Shown: in pieces, positions 28,049 to 37,789 of the stretch
How the letters are laid out: each line of letters starts with the position of its first letter
How positions within the stretch are numbered: the first letter of the stretch is position 1
From: Caldilineaceae bacterium
Lineage (GTDB): Bacteria; Chloroflexota; Anaerolineae; Caldilineales; Caldilineaceae
Reading direction: 5' to 3'
Length of the DNA stretch: 64,000 nt
Assembly: GCA_019637695.1 (NCBI GenBank)
Contig: JAHBVG010000013.1
Span: 37,460 to 101,459 of the forward strand
Translations under genes and position numbers: made by a program
Notes under the pieces: model-generated
Told to the model about the DNA's origin: nothing
Seen by the model: the letters and a program-made list of their open reading frames with translations, nothing else
The model's database searches: none

Positions 28049-29605
28049 TCACTCACCATAGGATGAGCGTTTCTCAAACAGTTGCAATTGGGTAAAAGGG
28101 GCGTCTGCATTTTCTGGGGACAGCATCGATAAAACCTCGCTCTTGCCAAGCGTAGTTGCTAATTTGAGCAAGTCGAGCCGTTTGAGCAGTCGCACGGTCA
28201 CAGGGCGTTTGTCTTCCCAAAAGACCAGCGATTGCAGAAACGCCTGCGCTGGGACGGAGTTGAGCATTTCTACCAACAACCTTGCATCGTCCTCGGTGGA
28301 GCAGGGCAGAAAGTAGCATGTATCGTCGAAGACGACAGGTTTCCCCTCAAGGGGGCCGATGGCTCGGAAGTGCAGGCTTTTGTAAAGCCCGGCAATGGCA
28401 ACCTTCCACGGCGCAAAGGAGTAGTCGCCCACACCAAAGACCGAAAATCGTGGACGATTGCGGTAGATCGAGCTTTTGCGTCGATCAAGGATATCGGCGT
28501 GGCCGAGCAGATAACGCCAGGTGAGCGGCGCCTCTATGCGGATCGAAGCGGTCTCGGCTCCCACACTCTGCTGTGTCACCAGCATCCAGCGCCGCGGCGA
28601 TGTGGTGTTTTTGCCCGCCAGATCAGAACTCTTCAACATCGGATAGAGATAGCTCTCTTCCAGCGGCCAGCGTTCACCAAGCCCGTTGACATAGCCAGAA
28701 TCGCTGCGGGTCAACTCCATCACAGTTGCCGCGTCATGTTTGATCCCAGAGCGCCACTGACAAGCGGAAGTGTCATTTTCTGATGTTTTCAAGTGCCGCC
28801 AGCGATCATATCCTTCGATATCGCTGATGAGCATCCCGTCTCGATAGCCGATGTGCGCACTGAGGGCATCGCTCTCAAGGCTATCGAAGATGGTACAAGA
28901 TCGGTTGCTGCTTTGTTCTCCGCCCTCATAGAGCAGCAAACATGCATCCACACCAGCGCCAAATTCGGCCTGAGCGTTAATCTTGAAGATCCGGCTGCGG
29001 CCAACGGGTCCGCTTTGTTGCCAGGTTTGCAATAGCACCTTCCTGGCCACAGCGGTTTTGCAGAGCATCGCCAGCGTACCCTGTTTTTGCGCTACCCACT
29101 CAAACATGCGCAGCAACATCCACTCGGAGATGTCGAAATTGCTGGCCCCGGTGATCGCCTCGATCCCGGCTCGATCTTGAGCATTTCGTTTTTCGGGTAA
29201 GTTGCCGCTCTGTAGCGTCGCCAAGGCTGAGTTAGTTACCCAAGGTGGGTTGCCCAACAGCAGCACAGGGTTCGGAAGATCTGCCAACTGCGCGGACCAG
29301 TTGTGGGTAAAAAAATCAGCAACCGTCAGCGTCACATCGGCTGTTTCTGTGGGGGAAGTCTGTTGAGCCAGCGTTTGGGCGGCCTGAGAAATGTAGGCCG
29401 GGTTGATGTCCGCGCCGACCAAACGTGTCGCCGTGGGGAAGGAACGACGCGCGCTCACCAAAAATGCGCCAACTCCACAGGTCGGTTCCACCACAGATCG
29501 GGGATGGACGCCGAGCCTCTGCAACAGGGCACACACTCTATCCGCCAACCCTTGTGGCGTCTGGAAATCGCCGAATTCGGTTCTGACAGCATCTTTGGGA
29601 GCCAT
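28049..29605 (-). CDS. Type II DNA N6-adenine methyltransferase (NPPW, gamma-class-like)
   Basis: The product is 518 aa. The N-terminus FGDFQTP precedes motif I EPTCGVGAF (40-48) and motif IV NPPW (119-122), the N6-adenine MTase order; the long C-terminal part should hold the target-recognition domain. Its ATG overlaps the stop of the upstream endonuclease gene (TAATG), so translation is coupled. The longer frame to 29674 would overlap that gene and is not used. With its neighbour it forms a Type II restriction-modification pair. Confidence 0.87.
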   Translation of the reverse strand: MAPKDAVRTEFGDFQTPQGLADRVCALLQRLGVHPRSVVEPTCGVGAFLVSARRSFPTATRLVGADINPAYISQAAQTLAQQTSPTETADVTLTVADFFTHNWSAQLADLPNPVLLLGNPPWVTNSALATLQSGNLPEKRNAQDRAGIEAITGASNFDISEWMLLRMFEWVAQKQGTLAMLCKTAVARKVLLQTWQQSGPVGRSRIFKINAQAEFGAGVDACLLLYEGGEQSSNRSCTIFDSLESDALSAHIGYRDGMLISDIEGYDRWRHLKTSENDTSACQWRSGIKHDAATVMELTRSDSGYVNGLGERWPLEESYLYPMLKSSDLAGKNTTSPRRWMLVTQQSVGAETASIRIEAPLTWRYLLGHADILDRRKSSIYRNRPRFSVFGVGDYSFAPWKVAIAGLYKSLHFRAIGPLEGKPVVFDDTCYFLPCSTEDDARLLVEMLNSVPAQAFLQSLVFWEDKRPVTVRLLKRLDLLKLATTLGKSEVLSMLSPENADAPFTQLQLFEKRSSYGE

Positions 29606-30258
29606 TAGACGATCCTGGTAATGCCTGCGACGTTGCCTGCTTCTTGAATGACACGCTGGTACTGCAACCGCCATTGTAGTGCATTGGAGATGGTAAGATA
29701 CCCCACTTCCGGTGGATTGGCCAAGATCTCTTCTGCCAACTGGGTTGCGCCGACTTCATCAACAGGCAAGAATCGCTCCAACAAAAACGCAGTCAGATCA
29801 TCGGCGTTTGCACTGTTCTCCAACAGCCTGAGAATTCCCGTGGTTGTTTGAAAGTCAGCAGTTCTGGCTTCATCAACGAAGATCGTATGCAGGATCTGTA
29901 ACCGACCCGTTTGGGAAGAGGGATCATCAGCCTTGTCGTAGACGAAGACCAGCAAAGCGTAACCCAGGCCGTAGATTTTCTGCCGCGCGGATCGAAATGG
30001 ACACGAGGATTGTGGTTGCCGAATCGAAGTGACCTTTATATCCACGTTGAGCGAAGGGAAGTCGATCCCACGGGCGACATTTCCCAGATCATACACATAT
30101 CGATCCTGAAGGAAAGCCCGAAATCGATGCTCTACATGAGTTCCGATGGCTTTGCCGTCAGTGACGCCATAGAGTGAAGATTCTGCGCTCGAAGAGATCT
30201 CAAGCGCAAACGCGGCGGCTTCTTGCCATAATTGATCCACGGTCAACTGGGTTTTCAA
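29605..30258 (-). CDS. Putative Type II restriction endonuclease, PD-(D/E)XK type
   Basis: A 217-aa protein directly upstream of and overlapping the N6-adenine MTase. A candidate PD-(D/E)XK core is seen at 66-75 (D66, then D73-I-K75 in NVDIKV), with a charged helix containing Glu43 before it. Sequence similarity to a named endonuclease family is not obvious to me, so the call rests on the motif, the size and the pairing. It starts at TTG (30258), with AGAGAGG at fitting distance; no in-frame ATG lies nearby. Confidence 0.7.
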   Translation of the reverse strand: MKTQLTVDQLWQEAAAFALEISSSAESSLYGVTDGKAIGTHVEHRFRAFLQDRYVYDLGNVARGIDFPSLNVDIKVTSIRQPQSSCPFRSARQKIYGLGYALLVFVYDKADDPSSQTGRLQILHTIFVDEARTADFQTTTGILRLLENSANADDLTAFLLERFLPVDEVGATQLAEEILANPPEVGYLTISNALQWRLQYQRVIQEAGNVAGITRIV

Positions 30259-30286
30259 GGGTGCTGGCCTCTCTGTCGGATAAATT

Positions 30287-30322
30287 AAAGACCCGCCGGG
30301 TTCCAGAAAACCTGGCAGGTCT
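30287..30322. terminator. Imperfect hairpin between convergent-reading blocks
   Basis: AGACCCGCCGGGTT pairs with AACCTGGCAGGTCT with G-U wobbles. It sits between the endonuclease start and the TauE stop and could terminate or insulate the units. Confidence 0.5.
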
Positions 30323-30379
30323 CAAGCATAGACGGTTAGATTCTCATTGCCAAGTCGCTGTGACCTGAGAGGAGAAACT

Positions 30380-31144
30380 TCAGATCCACCCCATCTTGTG
30401 GAAGTTGTCCGCCAGCAGGACGAGCGCCAGCGCAATGACGAAGAGGGCGAAGGCTTTGCGCAGATACTCCGGGTGGACGAGTCTGGCCAGCCGCGCGCCG
30501 GTCAGCGCGCCGGTGAGACCGGCGGCAACGAAGACGGTTACGACTTGCAGATCGATGGCCGGGTCGTGGAGATGGCCCAGGAAACCGGCCAGGCTGTTCA
30601 TGGCGATGACCACCAGCGAGGTGCCGATGGCCTGGCGAATGGGCAACCCGACCAGCATCACCAGCGCCGGGACGATCAGAAAGCCGCCGCCCACGCCCAG
30701 AAAACCGGTCAAGATCCCCACGCCGAGACCGCTGGCTACGGTGACTAACCAGCCGCGGCCATGTCCGTCCTCGTTGGAGGGCTGCGGCCTGAATACCATG
30801 AAGAGACCGACAATCAGCATCAACAGGGCAAAGAGGATCATCAAAGTCGTGGGCTGTAGCAGCGCGGACCAGCCCGCCGCCAGATAGGCCGCCGCCATGC
30901 CGCTGCCGCCGAAGATCAGCGCCACCCGCCAATTGAGCGTTCCCTGGGATCGGTGCATAAACGCACCCATCATGCTGTTGGCGCCCACGATCATCAGCGA
31001 CGCCGTCACCGCGGCCTGCGGCGTCTGCCCGACCACATAGACCAGCGCCGGTACGGTCAGGATCGAGCCGCCGCCGCCGAGCAACCCCAGCGACAGGCCG
31101 ATGCCAAAACCGAGCAAGAGATTGATGAGGAGTTGCTCAATCAT
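30380..31144 (-). CDS. TauE/SafE-family sulfite/organosulfonate exporter
   Basis: A 254-aa membrane protein with about eight TM helices and the two family repeats (GIGLSLGLLGGGGSILTVP and GILTGFLGVGGGFLIVPA). It likely exports sulfite or thiosulfate-like anions. It is last in a three-gene operon with two rhodanese-containing sulfur enzymes, whose product (sulfite) it would remove. The ATG at 31144 gives the right N-terminus; no SD is seen, and a 7-bp repeat tract separates it from the upstream gene. Confidence 0.88.
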   Translation of the reverse strand: MIEQLLINLLLGFGIGLSLGLLGGGGSILTVPALVYVVGQTPQAAVTASLMIVGANSMMGAFMHRSQGTLNWRVALIFGGSGMAAAYLAAGWSALLQPTTLMILFALLMLIVGLFMVFRPQPSNEDGHGRGWLVTVASGLGVGILTGFLGVGGGFLIVPALVMLVGLPIRQAIGTSLVVIAMNSLAGFLGHLHDPAIDLQVVTVFVAAGLTGALTGARLARLVHPEYLRKAFALFVIALALVLLADNFHKMGWI

Positions 31145-31184
31145 AGGAGGAGAATTTCTGGCCTTTCTATTGGTATCCGTACGG

Positions 31185-31240
31185 GTTGAGATAGTGCGTA
31201 GTCCGTGAACCAGCAACGCACTACGCACTATCTCACGCCA
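31185..31240. repeat. Inverted heptameric repeat (GCGTAGT family)
   Basis: GATAGTGCGTAGT... and ...ACTACGCACTATC face each other across a short loop and form a hairpin. It overlaps the end of the persulfide dioxygenase-like gene. Confidence 0.7.
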
Positions 31241-32657
31241 TCACCAGTTCGAGCAGGCCGCTTTCGGTGGGCAGGAACTTGGACCAGCACTCGGTGCCCT
31301 CGTTCAGCGCCATCACATTCTCGAACCCGGCGGCCTGGAGCAGGCTGGCCGCAATCTGGGATCGGTAGCCAGTGGCGCAGTGGGTGATGATCGGGGTCTC
31401 TTGGGGCAGTGTGTCGATGGCATCGGCCAGATAGCCCAACGGGATGTGCCGCGCGCCAACAATGTGTCGCTCCGCATATTCCGACTTGCCGCGCACGTCC
31501 ACGAGGATTAGCCCATTCTGCGGCAGCCGTTTGGCCAGTTCTTTGGCGGTGATCACTGGCAGCGCCTGGGTGCGATGGGTCAGCACTTCGGGGCTGAAGT
31601 AGCCGGGTACATAGTCGATGCCGATGGAGCGCAGATCCTTGAGGATGGCGCTCTCGGTGTCAACATCGGGCAGCAGCACGTAGACGGGCCGTTCGTAATC
31701 CACCAGCCAACCCATGAAGGTGACAAAGCCGCTGTTGTCCGCGGGGACGTTGATGGTCCCCTGCGCGTGGGTGGACGCAAACTGGCCGCGGTTGCGCAGA
31801 TCGAAGACTTGGCCGCCGTCCTCGATGACAGCGTCGAGCGTGGCGCGGTCGAAGTTGACCGGCGTGGGCAACGCGCTGATCAGCGCTGGCCCCAACTTGT
31901 TGACCTTCTTCATCTGTGCGAAATACTTGGGCGGTTCGGGCTGACCGTCGAGCAGCCAGCGCACAAACGCATCTTCCTCCGCAAATTGGAAAGCCGGGTT
32001 GAAGAGCTTTTCGTAGCCCAGCGTCGTCGATGGGATGGCACCCAACGCCTTGCCGCAAGCGCTCCCCGCGCCGTGGCCTGGCCAAATTTGCAGATAGTCG
32101 GGCAGGTCCTTGAAGCGCCGCACCGTCTGGAATTGCTGGCGTGCGCCCACTTCTTTGGTTCCCTTGTAACCGGCGGCCTCTTCGAGCAGATCCGGGCGAC
32201 CCACATCGCCCACAAAGAGGAAGTCGCCCGTGAAGACGCCCATCGGCTTGTCGGCCCCGGCGGTGTCCGTGATCAGAAAAGAGATGTGTTCGGGGGTGTG
32301 GCCGGGGGTGTGCAGCACATCCACGCGGATGTTGCCCACCATCCAGCTATCGCCATCGCGCACGAGGATGGCCCTGGCGCTGTCGGCATAGGCGTACTTC
32401 CAATGGGCGTCGCCCATATCGCTTAAATAGAGGGCGGCGCCGGTGGCTGCGGCCAGTTCACGGCTGCCGCTGACAAAATCAGCGTGGATGTGAGTCTCGG
32501 TGACATGGGTGATGCGCAGTCCCTCTTTTTCCGCGGCGCGCAGATAGGGGGTGATGTGACGCGCCGGGTCCACCACCAACGCCTCACCGGTCGCCACACA
32601 ACCGACCAAATAACTGGCCTGGGCTAATTTCTCATCGTAAAAATATCGAAGTAACAT
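31233..32657 (-). CDS. MBL-fold persulfide dioxygenase with two rhodanese domains (CstB/ETHE1-like)
   Basis: This 474-aa enzyme starts with a metallo-beta-lactamase domain (HIHAD at 56-60, then HTPGHTPEH and GDFLFVGDVGRPD), matching non-heme-iron persulfide dioxygenases. Two rhodanese domains follow. The first (~270-350) lacks the catalytic Cys; the second has it (Cys427 in HCATGYRS). It should oxidise glutathione- or low-molecular-weight persulfide to sulfite and/or move sulfane sulfur. SD GGAGAG lies just upstream. It is in an operon with a single-domain rhodanese and a sulfite exporter. Confidence 0.9.
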   Translation of the reverse strand: MLLRYFYDEKLAQASYLVGCVATGEALVVDPARHITPYLRAAEKEGLRITHVTETHIHADFVSGSRELAAATGAALYLSDMGDAHWKYAYADSARAILVRDGDSWMVGNIRVDVLHTPGHTPEHISFLITDTAGADKPMGVFTGDFLFVGDVGRPDLLEEAAGYKGTKEVGARQQFQTVRRFKDLPDYLQIWPGHGAGSACGKALGAIPSTTLGYEKLFNPAFQFAEEDAFVRWLLDGQPEPPKYFAQMKKVNKLGPALISALPTPVNFDRATLDAVIEDGGQVFDLRNRGQFASTHAQGTINVPADNSGFVTFMGWLVDYERPVYVLLPDVDTESAILKDLRSIGIDYVPGYFSPEVLTHRTQALPVITAKELAKRLPQNGLILVDVRGKSEYAERHIVGARHIPLGYLADAIDTLPQETPIITHCATGYRSQIAASLLQAAGFENVMALNEGTECWSKFLPTESGLLELVMA

Positions 32658-32675
32658 CCTCTCTCTCCTTTTCTA

Positions 32676-33029
32676 TTATCGGGTGATGGGCAGACCGTGG
32701 CGCGCCCAGTCGATGATACCGCCCAAATCGTAGACTTCCGTGTATCCCGCCTGCGTGAGGACATTCACCGCGAACGAACTACGATTGCCGCTGCGACAGT
32801 AGACGATCACTGGCTTGTCTTTGGGGATGCGCTTGAGCTTCTGATCCAATTCCTGCAAGCTGATGTTGATCGCTCCGGGGATATAGCCTTCGCGGAATTC
32901 CTCGGCGGTGCGTACATCTACCAGCGTGTGGGGCGCGGCGGCTTCCATATAGCGGCTCTTATAATCAGCCGGCGACACCAACGAATGACCGACGGCAGAT
33001 CCACCGAACAAGCGATTCAGAAAAGACAT
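32676..33029 (-). CDS. Single-domain rhodanese (sulfurtransferase)
   Basis: 117 aa, active-site loop CRSGNRS with Cys78, preceded by the typical DVRTAEEFREGYIPGAINI. It carries sulfane sulfur as a persulfide, probably to or from the MBL-rhodanese encoded 18 nt downstream. It is the first gene of the sulfur operon, opposite a LysR-type regulator. Confidence 0.92.
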   Translation of the reverse strand: MSFLNRLFGGSAVGHSLVSPADYKSRYMEAAAPHTLVDVRTAEEFREGYIPGAINISLQELDQKLKRIPKDKPVIVYCRSGNRSSFAVNVLTQAGYTEVYDLGGIIDWARHGLPITR

Positions 33030-33055
33030 AGCGACTCCTGGGGTGTGAACGGATT

Positions 33056-33132
33056 TAGGCAGAGATTAGAGATTGGAGATTAGAGATTGGAGCGAGTTTC
33101 TAAAATCTCTAATCTCCAATCTCCAATCTCTT
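33056..33132. repeat. Inverted heptameric repeat (GATTAGA/GATTGGA family)
   Basis: Four direct 7-mers (33060-33090) face four complementary 7-mers (TCTAATC/TCCAATC) at 33103-33131. They form a strong hairpin between the rhodanese start and the LysR regulator. Confidence 0.8.
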
Positions 33133-33183
33133 AGATTGTCACCACTTTACACCCGTCCCCGCTTGCGCTGCGCCCCCGACTTG

Positions 33184-33209
33184 CTTATGATTGGTATAAG
33201 TGTGAACTT

Positions 33210-33211
<2 letters not shown>
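33184..33211. promoter_or_regulatory. Candidate LysR operator: overlapping CTTAT/ATAAG dyads
   Basis: CTTAT (33184-33188), ATAAG (33196-33200) and CTTAT (33207-33211) give two adjacent inverted repeats with 7- and 6-nt spacers. The last overlaps the regulator's start codon. This fits autoregulation and control of the divergent sulfur operon, but is an inference from symmetry. Confidence 0.45.
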
Positions 33212-34127
<916 letters not shown>

Positions 34128-34267
34128 TGCGATGCGAGTAACGGATTTAGGATCGTTGACTTATACAGCAAACTTGTCATTTCTCCAGTAAGTGCGACAA
34201 TAGGAAAGAACGGTTTCAACGCGCCGCGCCCCACCCGGGGGCGGCTATCCTCAGAAAGGACTCTCCC

Positions 34268-35128
34268 ATGCGTGTACTCGTCACTGGCGGCAGCGGACGC
34301 GCCGGCCGCCCCACGGTTCAAGAACTGGCCGACGCCGGCCATGAGGTTATCAACGCCGACCGCGTTCGCCCATCCCAATCACTCCCCGGCAGTTTCATTC
34401 AGATCGATTTGACCGACGCCGGCGAAGTCTATGATCTCTTTGCCCAAGCCCGGCCCGAAGGGGTCTGTCATCTGGCCGCCAACCCGTCGCCCAGCGGGTA
34501 TTCGCGGCAGGGGACTTTCCAAAACAATGTGATGAGTACCTACAACATGATGCAGGCTGCCGGCGATTTCGGCATCAAACGCTTCATCTACGCCAGCAGC
34601 GAGATGGCGACGGGCTGGCTCACCACCGAGGATCTGCCATCTCGTTTCCCCTTCAACGAGGAAGACCGTGTGGACACCCCCAACGCCTATGCCCTCAGCA
34701 AGTACATGGGCGAGGTCATCGCCAACTCCATGGTGCTGCGCTATCCGTCGATGGCGATCTGTAGCCTGCGCATCAACAATGTGATCCCCGCCGATGAATA
34801 TCACCGGCTGGAACAGCGACGGCGCAACTTCCCCGATGAGGGCAGCGGCAACTTCTGGAGCTACATCGACGCCCGCGACGTGGCCGGAGCCTTCCGCGCT
34901 GCGTTGGAAGGGGAGAGCAGCGGCCACGAGGTCTTCCTCATCGCCGCCGCCGATACCTGTATCACCGTTCCCATTCAAGAGGCGGTGGCGACGCGTTACG
35001 GTCCTGGGGCCAACTTCGCCCCCGGCCACGCACCCCACCAATCGGTCTTCGATTGTAGCAAGATCAAGCGCTTCTTCGGTTGGGAAGCGAAATATAGCTG
35101 GCGCACACAGGGCATGAGGACTGCATAA
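34268..35128 (+). CDS. NAD-dependent epimerase/dehydratase (extended SDR)
   Basis: 286 aa. The Rossmann motif GGSGRAGRP lies at 7-15, and the active-site Tyr141 and Lys145 (YALSK) at family spacing. The group includes nucleotide-sugar epimerases and uronate dehydrogenases. Next to beta-glucuronidase and heparinase-like genes, a role in sugar or sugar-acid oxidation is plausible but not shown. AGAAAGGA precedes the ATG. It begins a same-strand cluster reaching 47078. Confidence 0.85.
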   Translation: MRVLVTGGSGRAGRPTVQELADAGHEVINADRVRPSQSLPGSFIQIDLTDAGEVYDLFAQARPEGVCHLAANPSPSGYSRQGTFQNNVMSTYNMMQAAGDFGIKRFIYASSEMATGWLTTEDLPSRFPFNEEDRVDTPNAYALSKYMGEVIANSMVLRYPSMAICSLRINNVIPADEYHRLEQRRRNFPDEGSGNFWSYIDARDVAGAFRAALEGESSGHEVFLIAAADTCITVPIQEAVATRYGPGANFAPGHAPHQSVFDCSKIKRFFGWEAKYSWRTQGMRTA

Positions 35129-35238
35129 AAGATGATAAGGCGATTGATGATCGACGATTGATGATTGGGGCGATATGGTCTGTCGTCTGCGGTCAGCCGT
35201 CTGCGGTCGTTACCCCACATTAAAAGAAAGGACTGACC

Positions 35239-37017
35239 ATGCTTTATCCACAACAGAATGAAGTGCGGAATTTATTCGATCTTTCCGGCATTTGGGACTT
35301 TCAAATCGATCCCCATGGGGCTGGGGAGGCTGCCGGTTGGAGCGGGGGACTGCCCGACGCCCAGCCCATTGCCGTCCCCGGCAGTTGGAATGAACAGTAT
35401 GGCGATCTGCGCGATTATTTGGGCCTGGCCTGGTATGCGCGCTCGTTCTGCATCCCCGCGGCGTGGCAGGGATCGCGCGTGCGCCTGCGCGTCGGCTCGG
35501 CGGTCTACCGCGCCGAGGTCTGGATCAACGGCCACAAGGTGGGCGATCACGATGGCGGCCACCTGCCCTTCGAGTTTGATATCACCGATCACCTGCGCTG
35601 GGATCACGAGAACCATCTCGCCATCAGCGTGGAAAACGAACTCAAGCCGACGCGGGTGCCGCCGGGCAATGTGGGCGGCGGCGCCTTCGCCCTCATGGGC
35701 AGCTATCCGGCGGCGAGCTATGACTTCTTCCCCTACGCCGGGATTCACCGCCCCGTCTACCTTTACAGCGTTCCGCAACAGCACATCGAGGATGTCACCG
35801 TCACCACCGAAATCGACGGGTCTACCGGTCAGGTGCGCGTCGTCGTGGCACAGAGCGGAAGCGGCGGGTCGTGCCACCTTCATCTCAAGGACGATGCTTC
35901 CTCATTGGAAACGGCTGTGGAATTTGATGGCAGCCGCGCCGAGGCGATCCTCGACGTGGCGAATGCGCGGCTCTGGTCGCCGGCCGATCCCCATCTCTAC
36001 CAACTCACCGTCAGCCTGATCGACGATGGTCTACACGTGGATCGCTACCGCCTCGACATCGGTATCCGCACGGTCGCCGTGAAGGGCGATCACATCCTGC
36101 TCAACGGGGAACCGATCTTCCTCAAGGGCTTTGGTCGCCATGAGGATTTCGCCGTCAGCGGACGCGGTCTCAACCTGCCCTTGATGGTCAAAGATTACGG
36201 CCTGCTCAAGTGGATCGGCGCCAATTCCTATCGCACGTCGCACTATCCCTACTCTGAGGAAGAGATGCGCATGGCCGACCGCGAGGGTATCCTCATCATC
36301 GACGAAAGCCCGGCGGTGGGGCTCTTCTTCGAGAGCAGCGACGACGACATCGCCACCCGGCTCGACCTGTGCAAGACGCAGATGCGCGAGTTGATCCGCC
36401 GCGACAAGAACCATCCCAGTGTGATCATGTGGAGCGTCGCCAACGAGCCATTTCCCCCCGACATGATGCGCCGCTTCGCTTCCCACGAGCCGCTGCCTGT
36501 CGATCCCAAGACCACCCGCTTCTTTGAGGAGTTGATCAGACTCACCCGCGACCTCGATCCCAGCCGATTGGTGACGCTGGTGGGCATCCACGGCACGCCC
36601 AACGATTGGCATGCGCTCACCGATGTGGTCTGCATCAACCGCTACTATGGATGGTACAGCCAGGGTGGTCAACTCGATCAGGGACTCGCCCTGCTTACCC
36701 GTGAACTCGACGCCCTGCATTCCGCGCTGGGCAAGCCAGTAATGATCTGCGAATTCGGCGCGGATACGATCCCCGGCGCGCACGCCGAACCCGCCGAACT
36801 GTGGAGCGAAGAATATCAGGTCCTCATGCTCGAAGGTTATCTCGACGCCGCCGACGCTCGTCCTTTTATGGCAGGGATGCACATCTGGAACTTTGCCGAC
36901 TTCAAAACCGGTCAGGGCAACCGTCGCGTCGGCGGCTACAACTACAAAGGCGTCTTTACCCGCGACCGTCGCCCGAAGATGGCGGCGCACATGTTGAAGA
37001 AACGGTGGAATGCGTGA
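35239..37017 (+). CDS. GH2 beta-glucuronidase-type glycoside hydrolase
   Basis: A cytoplasmic 592-aa enzyme with no signal peptide and the GH2 order: jelly-roll sugar-binding domain (~1-180), Ig-like sandwich (~181-275) and TIM barrel. The acid/base Glu403 is in SVANE and the nucleophile Glu505 in CEFGAD. The size and SHYPYSEE/ANEPFPP loops resemble UidA-type beta-glucuronidases more than long beta-galactosidases. A good SD (GAAAGGA) precedes the ATG. It probably releases glucuronic acid from imported oligosaccharides within the cluster. Confidence 0.88.
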   Translation: MLYPQQNEVRNLFDLSGIWDFQIDPHGAGEAAGWSGGLPDAQPIAVPGSWNEQYGDLRDYLGLAWYARSFCIPAAWQGSRVRLRVGSAVYRAEVWINGHKVGDHDGGHLPFEFDITDHLRWDHENHLAISVENELKPTRVPPGNVGGGAFALMGSYPAASYDFFPYAGIHRPVYLYSVPQQHIEDVTVTTEIDGSTGQVRVVVAQSGSGGSCHLHLKDDASSLETAVEFDGSRAEAILDVANARLWSPADPHLYQLTVSLIDDGLHVDRYRLDIGIRTVAVKGDHILLNGEPIFLKGFGRHEDFAVSGRGLNLPLMVKDYGLLKWIGANSYRTSHYPYSEEEMRMADREGILIIDESPAVGLFFESSDDDIATRLDLCKTQMRELIRRDKNHPSVIMWSVANEPFPPDMMRRFASHEPLPVDPKTTRFFEELIRLTRDLDPSRLVTLVGIHGTPNDWHALTDVVCINRYYGWYSQGGQLDQGLALLTRELDALHSALGKPVMICEFGADTIPGAHAEPAELWSEEYQVLMLEGYLDAADARPFMAGMHIWNFADFKTGQGNRRVGGYNYKGVFTRDRRPKMAAHMLKKRWNA

Positions 37018-37190
37018 TTCGTGTTACGTGTTGCGTGTGTAGAGACCTATCGCTTCATTGGAGAAAGTCTTGTTCAAGTGTAGTGCGTATACCGGGTTGC
37101 GCTCTATGCACTACACTTGAAACACATTTGTTCCAAACCACGGATTCGCAAACTTTACCCACGCAACACGTAACACGAATCACGCACTAC
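37015..37190. repeat. Inverted heptameric repeats flanking an inner hairpin
   Basis: GTGTTACGTGTTGCGTG near 37020 is matched in reverse near 37160-37182. Inside, TTCAAGTGTAGTGC (about 37074-37087) pairs with GCACTACACTTGAA. One arm cuts into the PIN gene on the minus strand. Confidence 0.7.
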
Positions 37191-37323
37191 ATTTGGTCAC
37201 GGCGGCGAGAGCGATTTCGTTCTTTCTCGCCTTCTCTAGCAGTTGATAATATGCCTCTGCCTTCGCCGGGTCATCGCGAGTCAGATAGCGCAGGAAGAAA
37301 TTGGTGTCAACGAAGAGGGTCAT
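37180..37323 (-). pseudogene. Truncated PIN-domain (VapC-like) toxin
   Basis: The frame starts MTLFVDTNFFLRYLTRDDP, typical of VapC-family PIN ribonucleases with the first catalytic Asp (FVDTNF). It stops after 47 codons where a heptameric repeat tract begins. Full-length PIN domains need ~130 residues with three more acidic residues, so this one is dead. Its ATG overlaps the antitoxin stop (ATGA), the normal arrangement for a toxin-antitoxin operon. Confidence 0.8.
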
Positions 37324-37592
37324 GGTTGGCTCGTCTTCACCGCACGATCGGCGCGTTCTTCGCGTGCGCTTGCGCGAATCGAGGAAAAGTCCTCAGGTTG
37401 GGTCAGCGGCGGCACTGAACCATAGGCATCCGCCAAACTCATGGGCAAGGGCGCAAGTTCCACTTTGCCATCGACAATGCGGAAGAGCAGTTTGTCCTGC
37501 GCCTTGAGACCCAACGCACGCCGAATCTCAACGGGCACGGTAACTTGCCCCTTGCTCGTCACTGTGCTGACATATTCATGCGATCCGTTCAT
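37320..37592 (-). CDS. AbrB/MazE-type antitoxin (SpoVT-AbrB fold)
   Basis: 90 aa. The SpoVT-AbrB swapped-hairpin domain is at the N-terminus (STVTSKGQVTVPVEIRRALGL), with a C-terminal tail for toxin neutralisation. It binds its own promoter in known systems. The ATG at 37592 follows GGACGGGA; the longer frame to 37688 is not family-like. The partner toxin downstream is truncated, so this antitoxin may now be a relic or a trans-acting regulator. Confidence 0.85.
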   Translation of the reverse strand: MNGSHEYVSTVTSKGQVTVPVEIRRALGLKAQDKLLFRIVDGKVELAPLPMSLADAYGSVPPLTQPEDFSSIRASAREERADRAVKTSQP

Positions 37593-37789
37593 CGTTCCCG
37601 TCCTGTATGCTATGCGACTAGATAGGTGAATATAATAGAGAAGCCATTTGAACATCATACAATTTGGTACGGGTGCTGCTTGCCGCACCCAGCGGACGTA
37701 GCAAGCGGACGCTGCGTCCGCCAGCGCCCCTACGATTGTACGAACTCTATCTGTTTTCTCTATAAATTCCCATGAAAGGATGATCTCCC

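Noticed and set aside
33056..33132. Possible CRISPR array
   Set aside because: The repeats are 7 bp, contiguous and degenerate, with no spacers; no cas genes are present anywhere in the window.
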